From Acidobacteriota bacterium (GTDB taxonomy: Bacteria > Acidobacteriota > Blastocatellia > Pyrinomonadales > Pyrinomonadaceae): 14,291 nucleotides of DNA. Position 1 is the stretch's first letter, and each line of letters begins with the position of its first letter. Both the position numbers and the translations under genes were made by a program. The stretch spans positions 1-14,291 of the forward strand of contig JACCRD010000023.1 of NCBI GenBank assembly GCA_013813755.1. Direction: 5' to 3'. The notes beneath the pieces were generated by a model that was given only the letters and a program-made list of their open reading frames with translations, made no database searches and was not told where the DNA came from. Below, piece by piece: positions 7,294 to 14,291 of this stretch.

Positions 7294-8106
7294 TTAACGA
7301 AAAGCTGAAATATCCATTCCAAAACGTTCCTTTACATAATCTTCCTGAGCCTCGTTTAAGCTTTTCAGGTTTGCCAGGCGACGTTCCGCTTTTTTGATTA
7401 GGGTGACGGTTCGTTCAGCCATCTGCTTAATCAAATTTCTGCCTTCGAGCATTTCGGCACGGACTTTTTCGCGCAAAATGAAAAGCTCGGAAAGTTCGGC
7501 GATGAGTTTTTCTTCGCGTAGTTCTTTGAGGCGATTTTTGATTTGATAAATCTGGCGAATCGCGCGGACAAGCTGGTCGCCAATCGAATCGCCCATAATC
7601 AAATCGGGCGAATCGCGGAAGTCTTCGACTAATTTATTCAAACGATTTTGGTCACCCGCCGAATAAGCGTCGTTAAGCCGCGCCATCAAATCGTGGCGTT
7701 TTTCTTTTTCCTGTGCGTCCAGAGCCAAATCAGGATGAATGATTTTCGCAAGATTATGATACGCCTTTTTCGCCTCGGCGGTCGGCTGCCATTTGAACGA
7801 ACAACCTTCAGCACTTTCAGCATCGGCAGCTGACTCTTCGGCACGGCGGCGCAATTCTTCGGCGCGTTTTTTTATTTCCTCATCGTCCGGCACGAGTTTA
7901 ACTTCTTCTTCGGCAATCTGCGCTTCTATTTCGTCGAGGTCGGCGTAAAGCCTGCCGACTTCCATCGTATAATTTGCCTCAAACTGTTCAAGCTCGGCGC
8001 GCAATTCGGTCATCGATTCTTCACGAAAAGCGAGCTTTTCTTTGAGGCGTTCCAAAACACGCCGCCTTTTGTCGAGCTCAATTTCTTCGGGTGCAAAAAC
8101 ATTCAT
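7294..8106 (-). CDS. Coiled-coil J-domain (DnaJ-like) protein
   Basis: A 270-residue cytosolic protein with no signal peptide. Residues about 8-95 form a highly charged helical, coiled-coil region rich in Glu, Arg and Lys. Residues about 108-165 are a J domain, with AKKAYHNLAKIIHPDLALDA holding the HPD motif (124-126) needed to stimulate Hsp70 ATPase, followed by the third helix RHDLMARLNDAYSAGD. Residues about 166-265 are again long charged helices. It is therefore expected to bring DnaK to a particular client. It is not DnaJ itself: the Gly/Phe linker, zinc fingers and C-terminal substrate domains are absent. It starts 3 bases after the stop of the upstream beta-propeller gene, so the two form one transcription unit. 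The client is unknown. Confidence 0.85.
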   Translation of the reverse strand: MNVFAPEEIELDKRRRVLERLKEKLAFREESMTELRAELEQFEANYTMEVGRLYADLDEIEAQIAEEEVKLVPDDEEIKKRAEELRRRAEESAADAESAEGCSFKWQPTAEAKKAYHNLAKIIHPDLALDAQEKEKRHDLMARLNDAYSAGDQNRLNKLVEDFRDSPDLIMGDSIGDQLVRAIRQIYQIKNRLKELREEKLIAELSELFILREKVRAEMLEGRNLIKQMAERTVTLIKKAERRLANLKSLNEAQEDYVKERFGMDISAFR

Positions 8107-8109
8107 AAA

Positions 8110-10047
8110 TTATTTTCTCATCATTTCAAAAGCCTGCAAGCGATTCGCAGCTGCTGAATAAAGCAAGCCGATGGTTTCATCAATTGTAAAACGCGTGTCG
8201 GGTTCGGAAATTAAGATGAATCTCGCGTCTTTTCCGGTGTGAACATTGACACCGACGAGACCTTTTTTGTCGAATGGTTCGGGTAAATCAGTAAAAAAAT
8301 ACATATAATTTCCGCGCAGTTCGGCAAGACGTTTGCGGCGCAAAAAGTATTCGGAAAGCTTTTCGACCTGGCGAACCGGATCAATGCGCGTCAAAAGACT
8401 TTCCTGCACATCAGCGCGGGAAGGCGTCGCCCGGTCTATTACTTTTCCGATAATCTGTCCCCGAATGTTTGACGCGTCTGGTACATTCGGAATGGTTATT
8501 TGCAAGCCGTTGATGCGATTTGAAAGATTCGGCATTCGGGAAGCGATCCCAAAGACGTGGATTTTTTGGCTGACGTAATTTTTTGCCGAATTACTCGCCA
8601 GAGTTGTCAAGCTGATTGATGAAAAGCGAGTTTTTAAGCCCGACCAGCGAAGCGCCAGCGCGGAACGTAAATTTATCGCGCCCCGCGCAAAACTCAAAGC
8701 GGAAGTCGCCAGCCCGCCGTAACGAAAATAAAGCGCGATTGCCCGCAATGCAATTCCCGCCACTGTTCGCAAAACTCCTCGACTCGGAGCTTTATGCTTA
8801 ACTTTCCACACAGGAATATTTCCACCAAAGTTTTTTCCTTGTCGTCCACCCCAATTGGATATTTCAGTCGAGGAATCGAAAGCTGAAATTTCGTCTTTTC
8901 CACCAACAACAACATCATTACTCTCGTTAAGTAAAACAAACTGCGCTTTTTCAATTTTGTGTTCGAATTTTCCAATTCGTTTTCCATCTTTTGTTTCCAG
9001 AGCGATTAAATCATCTTTATCTGCAAACACAATAGTTTCCGCATTCGGAAAAACAAAATTCGTTAAACCTTTGTCCGCGCCCTTGTAACGCCAGAGCGTT
9101 CTACCGTTTCTCGTGTCAATCGCCGACACGCCGAAAATGCCTTTTTCTTTCGTCTCGCCGTCTTTAATGCTCGTAAATTGCCCGCCTGTGCGCACATACA
9201 AAACGTTCCCGACAACAGCCATTTCTGGTGTCACGCCCAAATCCTTTGCTTCCCATTCGATTTCGCCTGAACGACGGCTTACGGCGCGAACTTTTCCGCG
9301 TCCCGATGTATAAAGAAATTGGTCGTCAAAGACCGGATCGGCTTCGGTTAGAGCCAGATTGTCTTCGTTGACTTTGAATTTTTCGCGCGTCCCTTCCTTT
9401 CCCGTTCGCGCATCGTAGCTGGTCGCGCCTTCGTAAAATAAAAAAAGTCTGCCGTCAAGAATAAGCGGCGCGCGATAATTGTCTAAGGTAAAAGCGACTT
9501 CTGATTCAGAATCGAACCGCGAAGGCATCATCTCGACATCGCTTTCAAGTTCTTTTTTCCAGAGTTCGGCACCGTTTGAGAGACTAAAAACGTGAACAAT
9601 CGGTGTGCGTTTGAATTCATCGCCGACTTTTCCCTTCGCTTTTTTGACGAGAACAACTGCGAGCAAATTTTGTTCAGGCTCAACTGCTAACTGCAAAACA
9701 TCGCCTTTAACTTTATCGCTTTGCCAAAGACTTCCGCCGCTCAATAAATCAATTGCTTCCACGCGCGATTTATCTCCTTCATCGATTGAAACTAAAATTA
9801 AATCGGTTGAAGGAATCGGCGTAATTGAAGTTTCGTTCAACCCTTTCGTTCGCCTGCGCCAGAGCGTTTCACCCGTCTGCCCGTCAACTGCGTAAAGCGA
9901 ATTGTCCGTTCCCGTCAAAACAATGCCGAAATCAGTGGTTTGATAAAATTCAATTTTCCCGTCAAGCCGCGCGTCCCAAACAGATTGCGCCTGGAAGTTT
10001 ATTGCGAAAAAATACAAAAGATACAAAAGTAAAGCAAAAACTTTCAT
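8110..10047 (-). CDS. Secreted PQQ-like beta-propeller repeat protein with a long helical insertion
   Basis: A 645-residue exported protein: a hydrophobic signal peptide occupies residues 1-20 (FALLLYLLYFFAINFQAQ), so it acts outside the cytoplasm. Propeller blades with the tryptophan-type repeat are visible: AVDGQTGETLWRR (53-65), AIDLLSGGSLWQS (about 97), HVFSLSNGAELWKK (about 150), AVSRRSGEIEWEA (about 259) and AIDTRNGRTLWRY (about 313). After about residue 405 this pattern stops. A segment of some 170 residues follows, with basic and hydrophobic helices (VAGIALRAIALYFRYGGLA, ALSFARGAINLRSALALRW). At about 579 blade-like sequence returns (YMYFFTDLPEP, GVNVHTGKDARFILI, AAANRLQAFEMM) and may close the propeller. 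No catalytic quinoprotein residues can be claimed; this fold is often structural, like BamB. It heads an operon with the J-domain gene. A TAAAAT box sits six bases before its ATG. Confidence 0.85.
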   Translation of the reverse strand: MKVFALLLYLLYFFAINFQAQSVWDARLDGKIEFYQTTDFGIVLTGTDNSLYAVDGQTGETLWRRRTKGLNETSITPIPSTDLILVSIDEGDKSRVEAIDLLSGGSLWQSDKVKGDVLQLAVEPEQNLLAVVLVKKAKGKVGDEFKRTPIVHVFSLSNGAELWKKELESDVEMMPSRFDSESEVAFTLDNYRAPLILDGRLFLFYEGATSYDARTGKEGTREKFKVNEDNLALTEADPVFDDQFLYTSGRGKVRAVSRRSGEIEWEAKDLGVTPEMAVVGNVLYVRTGGQFTSIKDGETKEKGIFGVSAIDTRNGRTLWRYKGADKGLTNFVFPNAETIVFADKDDLIALETKDGKRIGKFEHKIEKAQFVLLNESNDVVVGGKDEISAFDSSTEISNWGGRQGKNFGGNIPVWKVKHKAPSRGVLRTVAGIALRAIALYFRYGGLATSALSFARGAINLRSALALRWSGLKTRFSSISLTTLASNSAKNYVSQKIHVFGIASRMPNLSNRINGLQITIPNVPDASNIRGQIIGKVIDRATPSRADVQESLLTRIDPVRQVEKLSEYFLRRKRLAELRGNYMYFFTDLPEPFDKKGLVGVNVHTGKDARFILISEPDTRFTIDETIGLLYSAAANRLQAFEMMRK

Positions 10048-10053
10048 ACGATT

Positions 10054-10059
10054 ATTTTA
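10054..10059 (-). promoter_or_regulatory. TAAAAT box 6 bases before the beta-propeller gene
   Basis: On the - strand TAAAAT is followed by six bases and then ATG (10047-10045), the same arrangement as at 4730-4735 and 6432-6437 on the + strand. No clear -35 is seen in the 184-base gap to the preceding gene, which also holds an imperfect inverted repeat (AAGAATTTT near 10081 and AAAAATTCTT near 10129). Confidence 0.4.
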
Positions 10060-10231
10060 GCGTTATTTTGAGATGTTGGAAAGAATTTTGTAAAGGCAGG
10101 TCTTGTACTCATCCAATAAGCGCGGCGAAAAATTCTTCGTAAAAATTTAATTTGTTTGTTAACAATAATTTAAGCGGCATCCTTCGCTGTGGGCAAGAAC
10201 AAGATATGCCCCTGTCATTTTGTTGAAAACT

Positions 10232-11359
10232 TTATTGAACTCGATACACTTTTTCTTTCCAAACGACAATCACTGTGCCACCTAAATTTTCGACAATCGA
10301 ACGCAAACCGAAATCAAGTTTTTTATATTCATTCGTGCCGCGTGAAATGTTTGTCGTCGATTGTCCTTTGTAAGTCGAATCAATCCAAACATCGTTAGCG
10401 CGTCTGAAAGTCTTTTTACCAACAGCGGTTGTTTCTGAAGTTTCCCGCGCGTTTTTCCTCGATTTTGTTAACGTTAGAGATGAAGCGTTTCTTCCTGATA
10501 ATGGCAGCTGATTATTGTATTGATTTGGAGCGGGTTTTATAGCATCAGTGCTTTCGAGAGTTACGGCTTTGTCATTTTTGTTCTCTGCTTTTCGAAGTTC
10601 TTCCTTTTCGATGGCTGTTGTGTTTGTGTTCGCAACTTCTGGTTGTAAATTGCTTCTGTTTGGCGCCAAAGCAAAATTATTTGTGTTAAGTTCAGCTCTC
10701 GGGGCTTCATCTTCAATAACTTTCTGTTTGGCGGCGCCGCTCATATTTGAATTTGCAGTAGAGGGATTTGTCGCTTTTTTTTCCGGCAGAGTTAATGTGG
10801 AATTTGTCGCTGAAACACTTGAAGCGGAATTTGATGTCATTGAATTTGAAAAACTCTCCTGCGCTGGCAAAACCTCATTAAAAGAAGGACCCTGCGCCTT
10901 TTCCGTTTGTTCTGAAATCTGCGAAATTTCTAAGCCAGGCGAAGTGTTATTATTCTGCAAAACTACGTAAGCGATCAGTCCCGAAAAAGCCAGCAACAAC
11001 GCGCCCATTGTGAAAGCCAAATTCGGAGAAGCAAAAAGTTTTCGATACCAGGGAGTGACGACTCGTACTTTTTCTGTTTTTTCCGCGTGAAGAATTTCAA
11101 TTTTAGTTTCGGCATTGAGCGCAATCAAATTCGATAAAGTTGAACGGCAGCGGTTGCAATCCGCCAGATGGATTGTATATTTCTGCTTTATATTTTCCGG
11201 CAAAGCGTTTTCGGCAAATGCGGAAATTTCGTCCGCATCGAGGTGAAACGACTGCGGATTTTCGATTGTGGAATTTGAATTTACCGCCGCAGACGCAGTT
11301 TCGCCTTTCGCCGTCTGCCGGAGAAGAGCATCTATTTCTTTGTCGAATTCACTTGTCAT
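10232..11359 (-). CDS. Transmembrane anti-sigma factor with zf-HC2 zinc-binding domain
   Basis: A 375-residue single-pass inner-membrane protein. The cytosolic N-terminus has a zf-HC2 anti-sigma zinc motif: H39 in FHLDADEISAFAENALPE, then H64-x3-C68-x2-C71 in IHLADCNRCR. In this family it grips the partner sigma factor. One membrane helix lies at about 114-134 (LAFTMGALLLAFSGLIAYVV). Residues 135 to about 310 form a long Ser/Thr/Asn/Ala-rich periplasmic linker without obvious fold. The last 60 or so residues look folded and conserved in style (FRRANDVWIDSTYKG, IVENLGGTVIVVWKEKVYRVQ) and may sense or be processed in the periplasm. It lies 59 bases downstream of the sigma factor in the same direction, the standard sigma/anti-sigma order. 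Partnership is inferred from this order. Confidence 0.88.
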   Translation of the reverse strand: MTSEFDKEIDALLRQTAKGETASAAVNSNSTIENPQSFHLDADEISAFAENALPENIKQKYTIHLADCNRCRSTLSNLIALNAETKIEILHAEKTEKVRVVTPWYRKLFASPNLAFTMGALLLAFSGLIAYVVLQNNNTSPGLEISQISEQTEKAQGPSFNEVLPAQESFSNSMTSNSASSVSATNSTLTLPEKKATNPSTANSNMSGAAKQKVIEDEAPRAELNTNNFALAPNRSNLQPEVANTNTTAIEKEELRKAENKNDKAVTLESTDAIKPAPNQYNNQLPLSGRNASSLTLTKSRKNARETSETTAVGKKTFRRANDVWIDSTYKGQSTTNISRGTNEYKKLDFGLRSIVENLGGTVIVVWKEKVYRVQ

Positions 11360-11418
11360 TGATCATTTACAATTTATCATTTTTCATCTTCTCAATGTTC
11401 AATGATAATTGTTTGGTG

Positions 11419-12381
11419 TCAGAACGTTTTGTCAAAAAATTCTTGCAAAAGCACAAAAAACAGCACGGCAGCAAATAATTTTTCGATACTGATTCCGAGC
11501 CGCGCAGCCGTCTCTGACAAATGCCGTCTTACTTCTTCCTGTTTCCAACCGTGTTCGACGGACAGATTTTTTTCAACCGATTTCCTGATTTCCGTTTGTA
11601 CGCGCACAAGTTTACGACTGGCGGTCGCTTCGTGAAAGCCGAGCGTGTTGCCGATGTCTTTCAACTTCAAATCATCAAAATAATAAAGCTTAAGAATTAA
11701 TTTGTCTTCGGCGGCGAGTTCGGCAATCGCCTGTTGCAGAGCGGATGTCACATCTTTTTGCGCTTCCGCATCGCCAAAAAGATTTTCAGGATTTTCGCTG
11801 CGCGAGACAATTGAGGCGTTGCCGGTTTTTTCCGAAGATTCGTTGACTAAATTTTCAAATTCACGGTCTTCTTCAATTTGCACAAACTTTGACTCTTTAC
11901 GAAACTGGTCAATCGCCAATTGTGAAACGACGGCGCGAAGCCAACCGGCGAGACTTCCGCGACCCGAATAATACGAAAGTTTTGTTTTCAATTTGCCGCC
12001 GCTGTCACGCTTCAAACCATAAAGTTCCGCCCAAATCGAACTCGCCAAATCTTCCGCGTCTTCCGCGCTACTTGAAAATTTTCGCGCCGCTGATTTTACG
12101 GTCGCGTCGAAACTTTTTACCAAATCGCTCCACGCCGCTTCATCGCCGTTTTCACAAGCGACGATCAAACACAAATCATTAGCCCGGATGCCTTCAACAA
12201 ATTCTTTTATTTCACCCTGCCCGGCATTTTCATTGTCACGCAAAACATATTTTTCAATTGATTTCATGATGCGCTCGCGAATATCAAGCGCATTTAGGTT
12301 GCGTGAATTTTCAGCGCGTGAAATAAGTCTCGCAACGCTTTCGTCAATTGTTAATTTATATTTTTCGTTAAGCACAATCAT
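11419..12381 (-). CDS. Sigma-70 family (ECF-type) RNA polymerase sigma factor with N- and C-terminal extensions
   Basis: A 320-residue sigma factor. Region 2 starts around residue 80 (GDEAAWSDLVKSFDATVKSAARK, SSAEDAEDLASSIWAELY) and ends with the -10-recognising helix in GSLAGWLRAVVSQLAIDQFRK. Region 4, with its helix-turn-helix, is AEDKLILKLYYFDDLKLKDI followed by GFHEATASRKLVRVQTEIRK. It is longer than ordinary ECF factors (about 180-200). There is a 70-residue N-terminal extension of charged helices and, after region 4, about 50 residues ending in a very hydrophobic stretch, EKLFAAVLFFVLLQEFFDKTF. The anti-sigma gene follows 59 bases downstream. A TATAAT at 12425-12420 on the - strand is a possible promoter. 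Target genes are unknown, and no autoregulatory -35/-10 pair could be recognised. Confidence 0.9.
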   Translation of the reverse strand: MIVLNEKYKLTIDESVARLISRAENSRNLNALDIRERIMKSIEKYVLRDNENAGQGEIKEFVEGIRANDLCLIVACENGDEAAWSDLVKSFDATVKSAARKFSSSAEDAEDLASSIWAELYGLKRDSGGKLKTKLSYYSGRGSLAGWLRAVVSQLAIDQFRKESKFVQIEEDREFENLVNESSEKTGNASIVSRSENPENLFGDAEAQKDVTSALQQAIAELAAEDKLILKLYYFDDLKLKDIGNTLGFHEATASRKLVRVQTEIRKSVEKNLSVEHGWKQEEVRRHLSETAARLGISIEKLFAAVLFFVLLQEFFDKTF

Positions 12382-12419
12382 TTGGAAGTCGGGGAAAGTT
12401 TAGCAGAAATTAGCCACGA

Positions 12420-12425
12420 ATTATA
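12420..12425 (-). promoter_or_regulatory. Possible -10 box (TATAAT) upstream of the sigma factor gene
   Basis: A perfect TATAAT on the - strand lies 38 bases before the sigma factor ATG, inside the 119-base gap to the upstream hydrolase gene. No -35 of housekeeping type is found at the right distance. A TAAACT (12402-12397) nearer the ATG is an alternative. Confidence 0.3.
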
Positions 12426-12500
12426 CATATACTCGAATGAAAACTTTTCGGGAATTAATAATGTAAAATTGGTGTCAGTTCAGTAAATACTTCTTAGTTT

Positions 12501-13541
12501 CTATCGCAGGCTTTTTCGCAAAAAACTCACAATTTTCCAGCCGTCCAGATAAACCCAGGGCTTTTCGCCGAGCGTGTAATGACCGCACGGAATGGCGACT
12601 TCGCTATGTTTGATGCCGTTAGCGCGTAAGGCATTGATTACCTGGCGCGATAAATCGACGGGAAAAGTTAAATCGTAGAGCGTGTAAATATAGCGTTGCG
12701 GGCGCGGGGGCATTGAGGCGAGTTTTTCCATATAAGCCATTGGCGAAATCGGCAGCCAGAACTCGCGTAAGTCTTCGAGTGAAATGTCGTTTTCCAGTCC
12801 CTGTTTGACGTGATAAGTCGAAAGTCCCTGCCAGACAACATCGGCGACATAGCCGGAAACGTGATTGAAAACGCCCGCGTCGATTGTTTCATCGTGCGCG
12901 AAAGCGAAAAATCCGACGCACGAACCGATGCTTGTTCCGACCACGCCAACTTTTTCGTAGCCCTCCTGTTTGAGCCAGCGAACGGCGGCGCGCGTGTCTA
13001 AAACTGATTGTCTTAGAGATTGCAGAGTGCGCCCGACGTTCGGCGCGACCAGATAGTCGGCGCGCGTCAGTTCCGGCGGCATACGCTCTTCATGATACGG
13101 CAACGTCAGGCGCAGTGCGGACACACCAACGCGTTTAAAAACCTTGCACAAATCAAAATAACTTCCGGCTTTCGCATTCCAGTGCGGCAAAACGACGACC
13201 GCTGATTTTTTGTCTTTATCAACGGGGAAAAACCTGGCGTAAGCCGTATTATTTTCAATCGAAGGAGTTGCAATCGCGCTCGTCCAGGATAATTCAAGCG
13301 TTGAAGGTTGAGATTCGAGGGTTGATTTTTGCAAATTAAAATCTTTTATTTCCGGCAGGTAAAAGAACTCGGCGCTGTTTGATAAAACTTTCCTTGTATA
13401 TTCGCGGAAAATTTGACGCGGGTCATCGCCGTTGGAATTTTCTTTAACAAACTCCACGCCCCAACCGAACGGATGCACGATGCGGTTGTCGTTGAGAAAG
13501 GCGAAATGGCGTTCGCGTTTGTGCATCAAGCGTTTGAGCAT
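12501..13541 (-). CDS. Alpha/beta hydrolase (ABHD18/DUF2048-like)
   Basis: A 346-residue alpha/beta-hydrolase with no signal peptide, probably an esterase, lipase or related serine hydrolase. The nucleophile elbow is GTSIGS, with S204 after the KVGVVGTSIGSCVGFFAF strand. VVLPHWNA (117-123) fits the oxyanion-side HW segment, TLYDLTFP (287-294) offers D290 as the acid, and PCGHYTLGEKPW gives the catalytic H321. The rest reads like acidobacterial proteins related to the ABHD18/DUF2048 group; the substrate is unknown. A small Ser/Thr-Leu-Glu repeat (STLESQPSTLE, about 73-83) stands in a loop. The start at 13541 has a TAAAAT three bases upstream; ATG at codon 6 is an alternative. It lies downstream of the protease terminator, so it has its own promoter, and 119 bases before the sigma factor gene. 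Confidence 0.85.
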   Translation of the reverse strand: MLKRLMHKRERHFAFLNDNRIVHPFGWGVEFVKENSNGDDPRQIFREYTRKVLSNSAEFFYLPEIKDFNLQKSTLESQPSTLELSWTSAIATPSIENNTAYARFFPVDKDKKSAVVVLPHWNAKAGSYFDLCKVFKRVGVSALRLTLPYHEERMPPELTRADYLVAPNVGRTLQSLRQSVLDTRAAVRWLKQEGYEKVGVVGTSIGSCVGFFAFAHDETIDAGVFNHVSGYVADVVWQGLSTYHVKQGLENDISLEDLREFWLPISPMAYMEKLASMPPRPQRYIYTLYDLTFPVDLSRQVINALRANGIKHSEVAIPCGHYTLGEKPWVYLDGWKIVSFLRKSLR

Positions 13542-13544
13542 AGA

Positions 13545-13550
13545 ATTTTA
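13545..13550 (-). promoter_or_regulatory. TAAAAT box directly before the hydrolase gene
   Basis: On the - strand TAAAAT ends three bases before ATG 13541-13539 and follows the T-run of the protease terminator. With this start the transcript would begin inside the codon region, so either the codon-6 ATG (18 bases from the box) is used or the box is not the promoter. Confidence 0.25.
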
Positions 13551-13554
13551 TGGT

Positions 13555-13591
13555 AGAAAATAAAAAGCCTGTCCGCAAACAACGAACAGGC
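13555..13591 (-). terminator. Rho-independent terminator of the protease gene
   Basis: On the - strand GCCTGTTCG pairs with CGGACAGGC (13591-13567; 8 of 9 pairs) around a seven-base loop, and is followed at once by TTTTTATTTT. It lies 109 bases after the protease stop codon and 14 bases before the hydrolase start, so it cleanly separates the two genes. Confidence 0.85.
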
Positions 13592-13699
13592 AAAGTTGGT
13601 TAATCAAAATCGGAACACCGGTTACTTAGGATTTTTATAATTGGTTAAGATTGAATCCCAATATTATAGTTGTCTTAATTAACCTGAGTTCCATTTTAC

Positions 13700-14290
13700 C
13701 TATGGACGAGTTGTGCAGAGCGAGTAACTGCCGCTGCCGCTATACGAATAAATACGCCAGCGATAATAGCCCGCCGTGCCGCTGTACGTAACGCTTTCAG
13801 TGGAAGTCGAACCGGTCGAACTTTTGACAGATACCCATGACGAACCGTTCCATTTTTCCAGGTATAAATCGAAATCCGCACCGGAGGGTCCGGTCAGATT
13901 GCCACTGTGCGTGCCGCTTATCGAACTGTAATAATACGAGCCGTCCGGCTGGTAAGCGTTTGCGCCTGTGCCGGAAAGCGTTCCGGTATAAGTTCCGCCG
14001 CTGCAGCTCGGAGCCGGCGTAGTGCTGCCGGACAGCAGAGAGTAAAGCAAACGATTCGGCGAGCCTGTTCCGATGCTCGTCAATTTACTTGTCGAAGACG
14101 TGTTGACAATCGCGTCGCGCACCGTCGAAGGCGAAGCTGTCGTGTTGCCTTGCAAATACAATGCAGCGACACCGGCAACGTGCGGCGATGCCATCGAAGT
14201 TCCCGAAATCGTATTGGTCGCCGTATCGCTTGTGAACCAAGACGAAGTAATGGACGAGCCGGGCGCAAAAATATCAACGCAGGTTCCGAA
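13700..14290 (-). CDS. Secreted subtilisin-like serine protease (peptidase S8, proteinase K-like), C-terminal part
   Basis: Only the 3' end lies in the window; the gene runs off the right edge. The visible 196 residues open with FGTCVDIFAPGSSI and contain the catalytic serine motif SGTSMASPHVAGVAALYL (Ser codon 14197-14195), typical of proteinase K-type S8 proteases. The catalytic domain ends around NRLLYSLL. A short STTPAPSCSGG linker follows, then a beta-rich, Gly/Ser/Tyr-rich domain (GADFDLYLEKWNG, AGYYRWRIYSYSGSGSYSLC) of the pre-peptidase C-terminal (PPC) type, which is usually removed after secretion. The Asp and His of the triad and the signal peptide must lie outside the window. The product is expected to be an extracellular protein-degrading enzyme. 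The ATG at 14194 is internal, not a start. A terminator follows. Confidence 0.93.
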   Translation of the reverse strand, partial: FGTCVDIFAPGSSITSSWFTSDTATNTISGTSMASPHVAGVAALYLQGNTTASPSTVRDAIVNTSSTSKLTSIGTGSPNRLLYSLLSGSTTPAPSCSGGTYTGTLSGTGANAYQPDGSYYYSSISGTHSGNLTGPSGADFDLYLEKWNGSSWVSVKSSTGSTSTESVTYSGTAGYYRWRIYSYSGSGSYSLCTTRP

Positions 14291-14291
14291 G

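Noticed and set aside
8110..10047. Calling the beta-propeller a true PQQ-dependent dehydrogenase
   Set aside because: Only the structural blade motif is visible. I see no catalytic or PQQ/calcium-binding residues that I can name, and many proteins of this fold have no cofactor.
10081..10138. Inverted repeat AAGAATTTT / AAAAATTCTT as a terminator of the anti-sigma gene
   Set aside because: The arms are AT-rich and 38 bases apart, with no T-run after either arm; probably chance.
10548..10970. 140-codon hydrophobic open frame on the + strand opposite the anti-sigma gene
   Set aside because: It mirrors the Ser/Thr/Asn/Ala-rich linker codons, which give Val/Phe/Ala-rich antisense frames. No start signal or family match is seen.
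13290..13345. Imperfect short repeat in the hydrolase gene encoding STLESQPSTLE as a mobile or regulatory repeat
   Set aside because: It is in frame, occurs once in the window and looks like a small loop expansion.

Overview
The window looks like chromosomal DNA from a free-living, moderately AT-rich Gram-negative-type bacterium. My best guess is an acidobacterium of the Blastocatellia/Pyrinomonadaceae kind. The guess rests on general resemblance of the protein families (a zf-HC2 anti-sigma factor with a long periplasmic tail beside its sigma factor, a GIY-YIG-like domain, an L-sorbosone dehydrogenase-type propeller, an RsmG with an LVAPSSPE-type N-terminal motif). No rRNA or tRNA is present to prove it. 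Shine-Dalgarno sequences are mostly absent. Several genes instead have a TAAAAT or TATAAT box almost touching the start codon.

The window falls into two blocks that face each other. Everything from 1 to about 7030 reads on the + strand: a decayed secreted sugar-dehydrogenase-like gene (several lesions) closed by a strong terminator; the ABC-F translation factor ettA; the 16S rRNA methyltransferase rsmG; a protein with a long lysine-rich tail fused to a GIY-YIG-like domain; a DinB-superfamily protein directly abutting a BaiN/HI0933-type flavoprotein; and a small secreted protein interrupted by one in-frame TGA.

Everything from about 7085 to the right end reads on the - strand. In transcription order from the right these are: the 3' part of an extracellular S8 serine protease (subtilase) with a pre-peptidase-like C-terminal domain and its own terminator; an alpha/beta hydrolase; a sigma-70/ECF-type sigma factor followed by its probable zf-HC2 transmembrane anti-sigma factor; a secreted beta-propeller protein followed 3 bases later by a coiled-coil J-domain protein; and, at the meeting point, a small remnant of a zinc-ribbon gene carrying a stop codon.

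The genes do not form one pathway. Translation and ribosome functions (ettA, rsmG) lie beside stress or envelope functions (sigma/anti-sigma pair, secreted propeller, protease). The most unusual items are the basic-tail plus GIY-YIG-like protein, in which the usual catalytic arginine position appears to be glutamate; the beta-propeller that seems split by a long helical, partly hydrophobic insertion; and gene decay at both ends of the + strand block. I found no phage, insertion sequence, CRISPR array, tRNA or rRNA. No untranslated stretch exceeds 300 bases.
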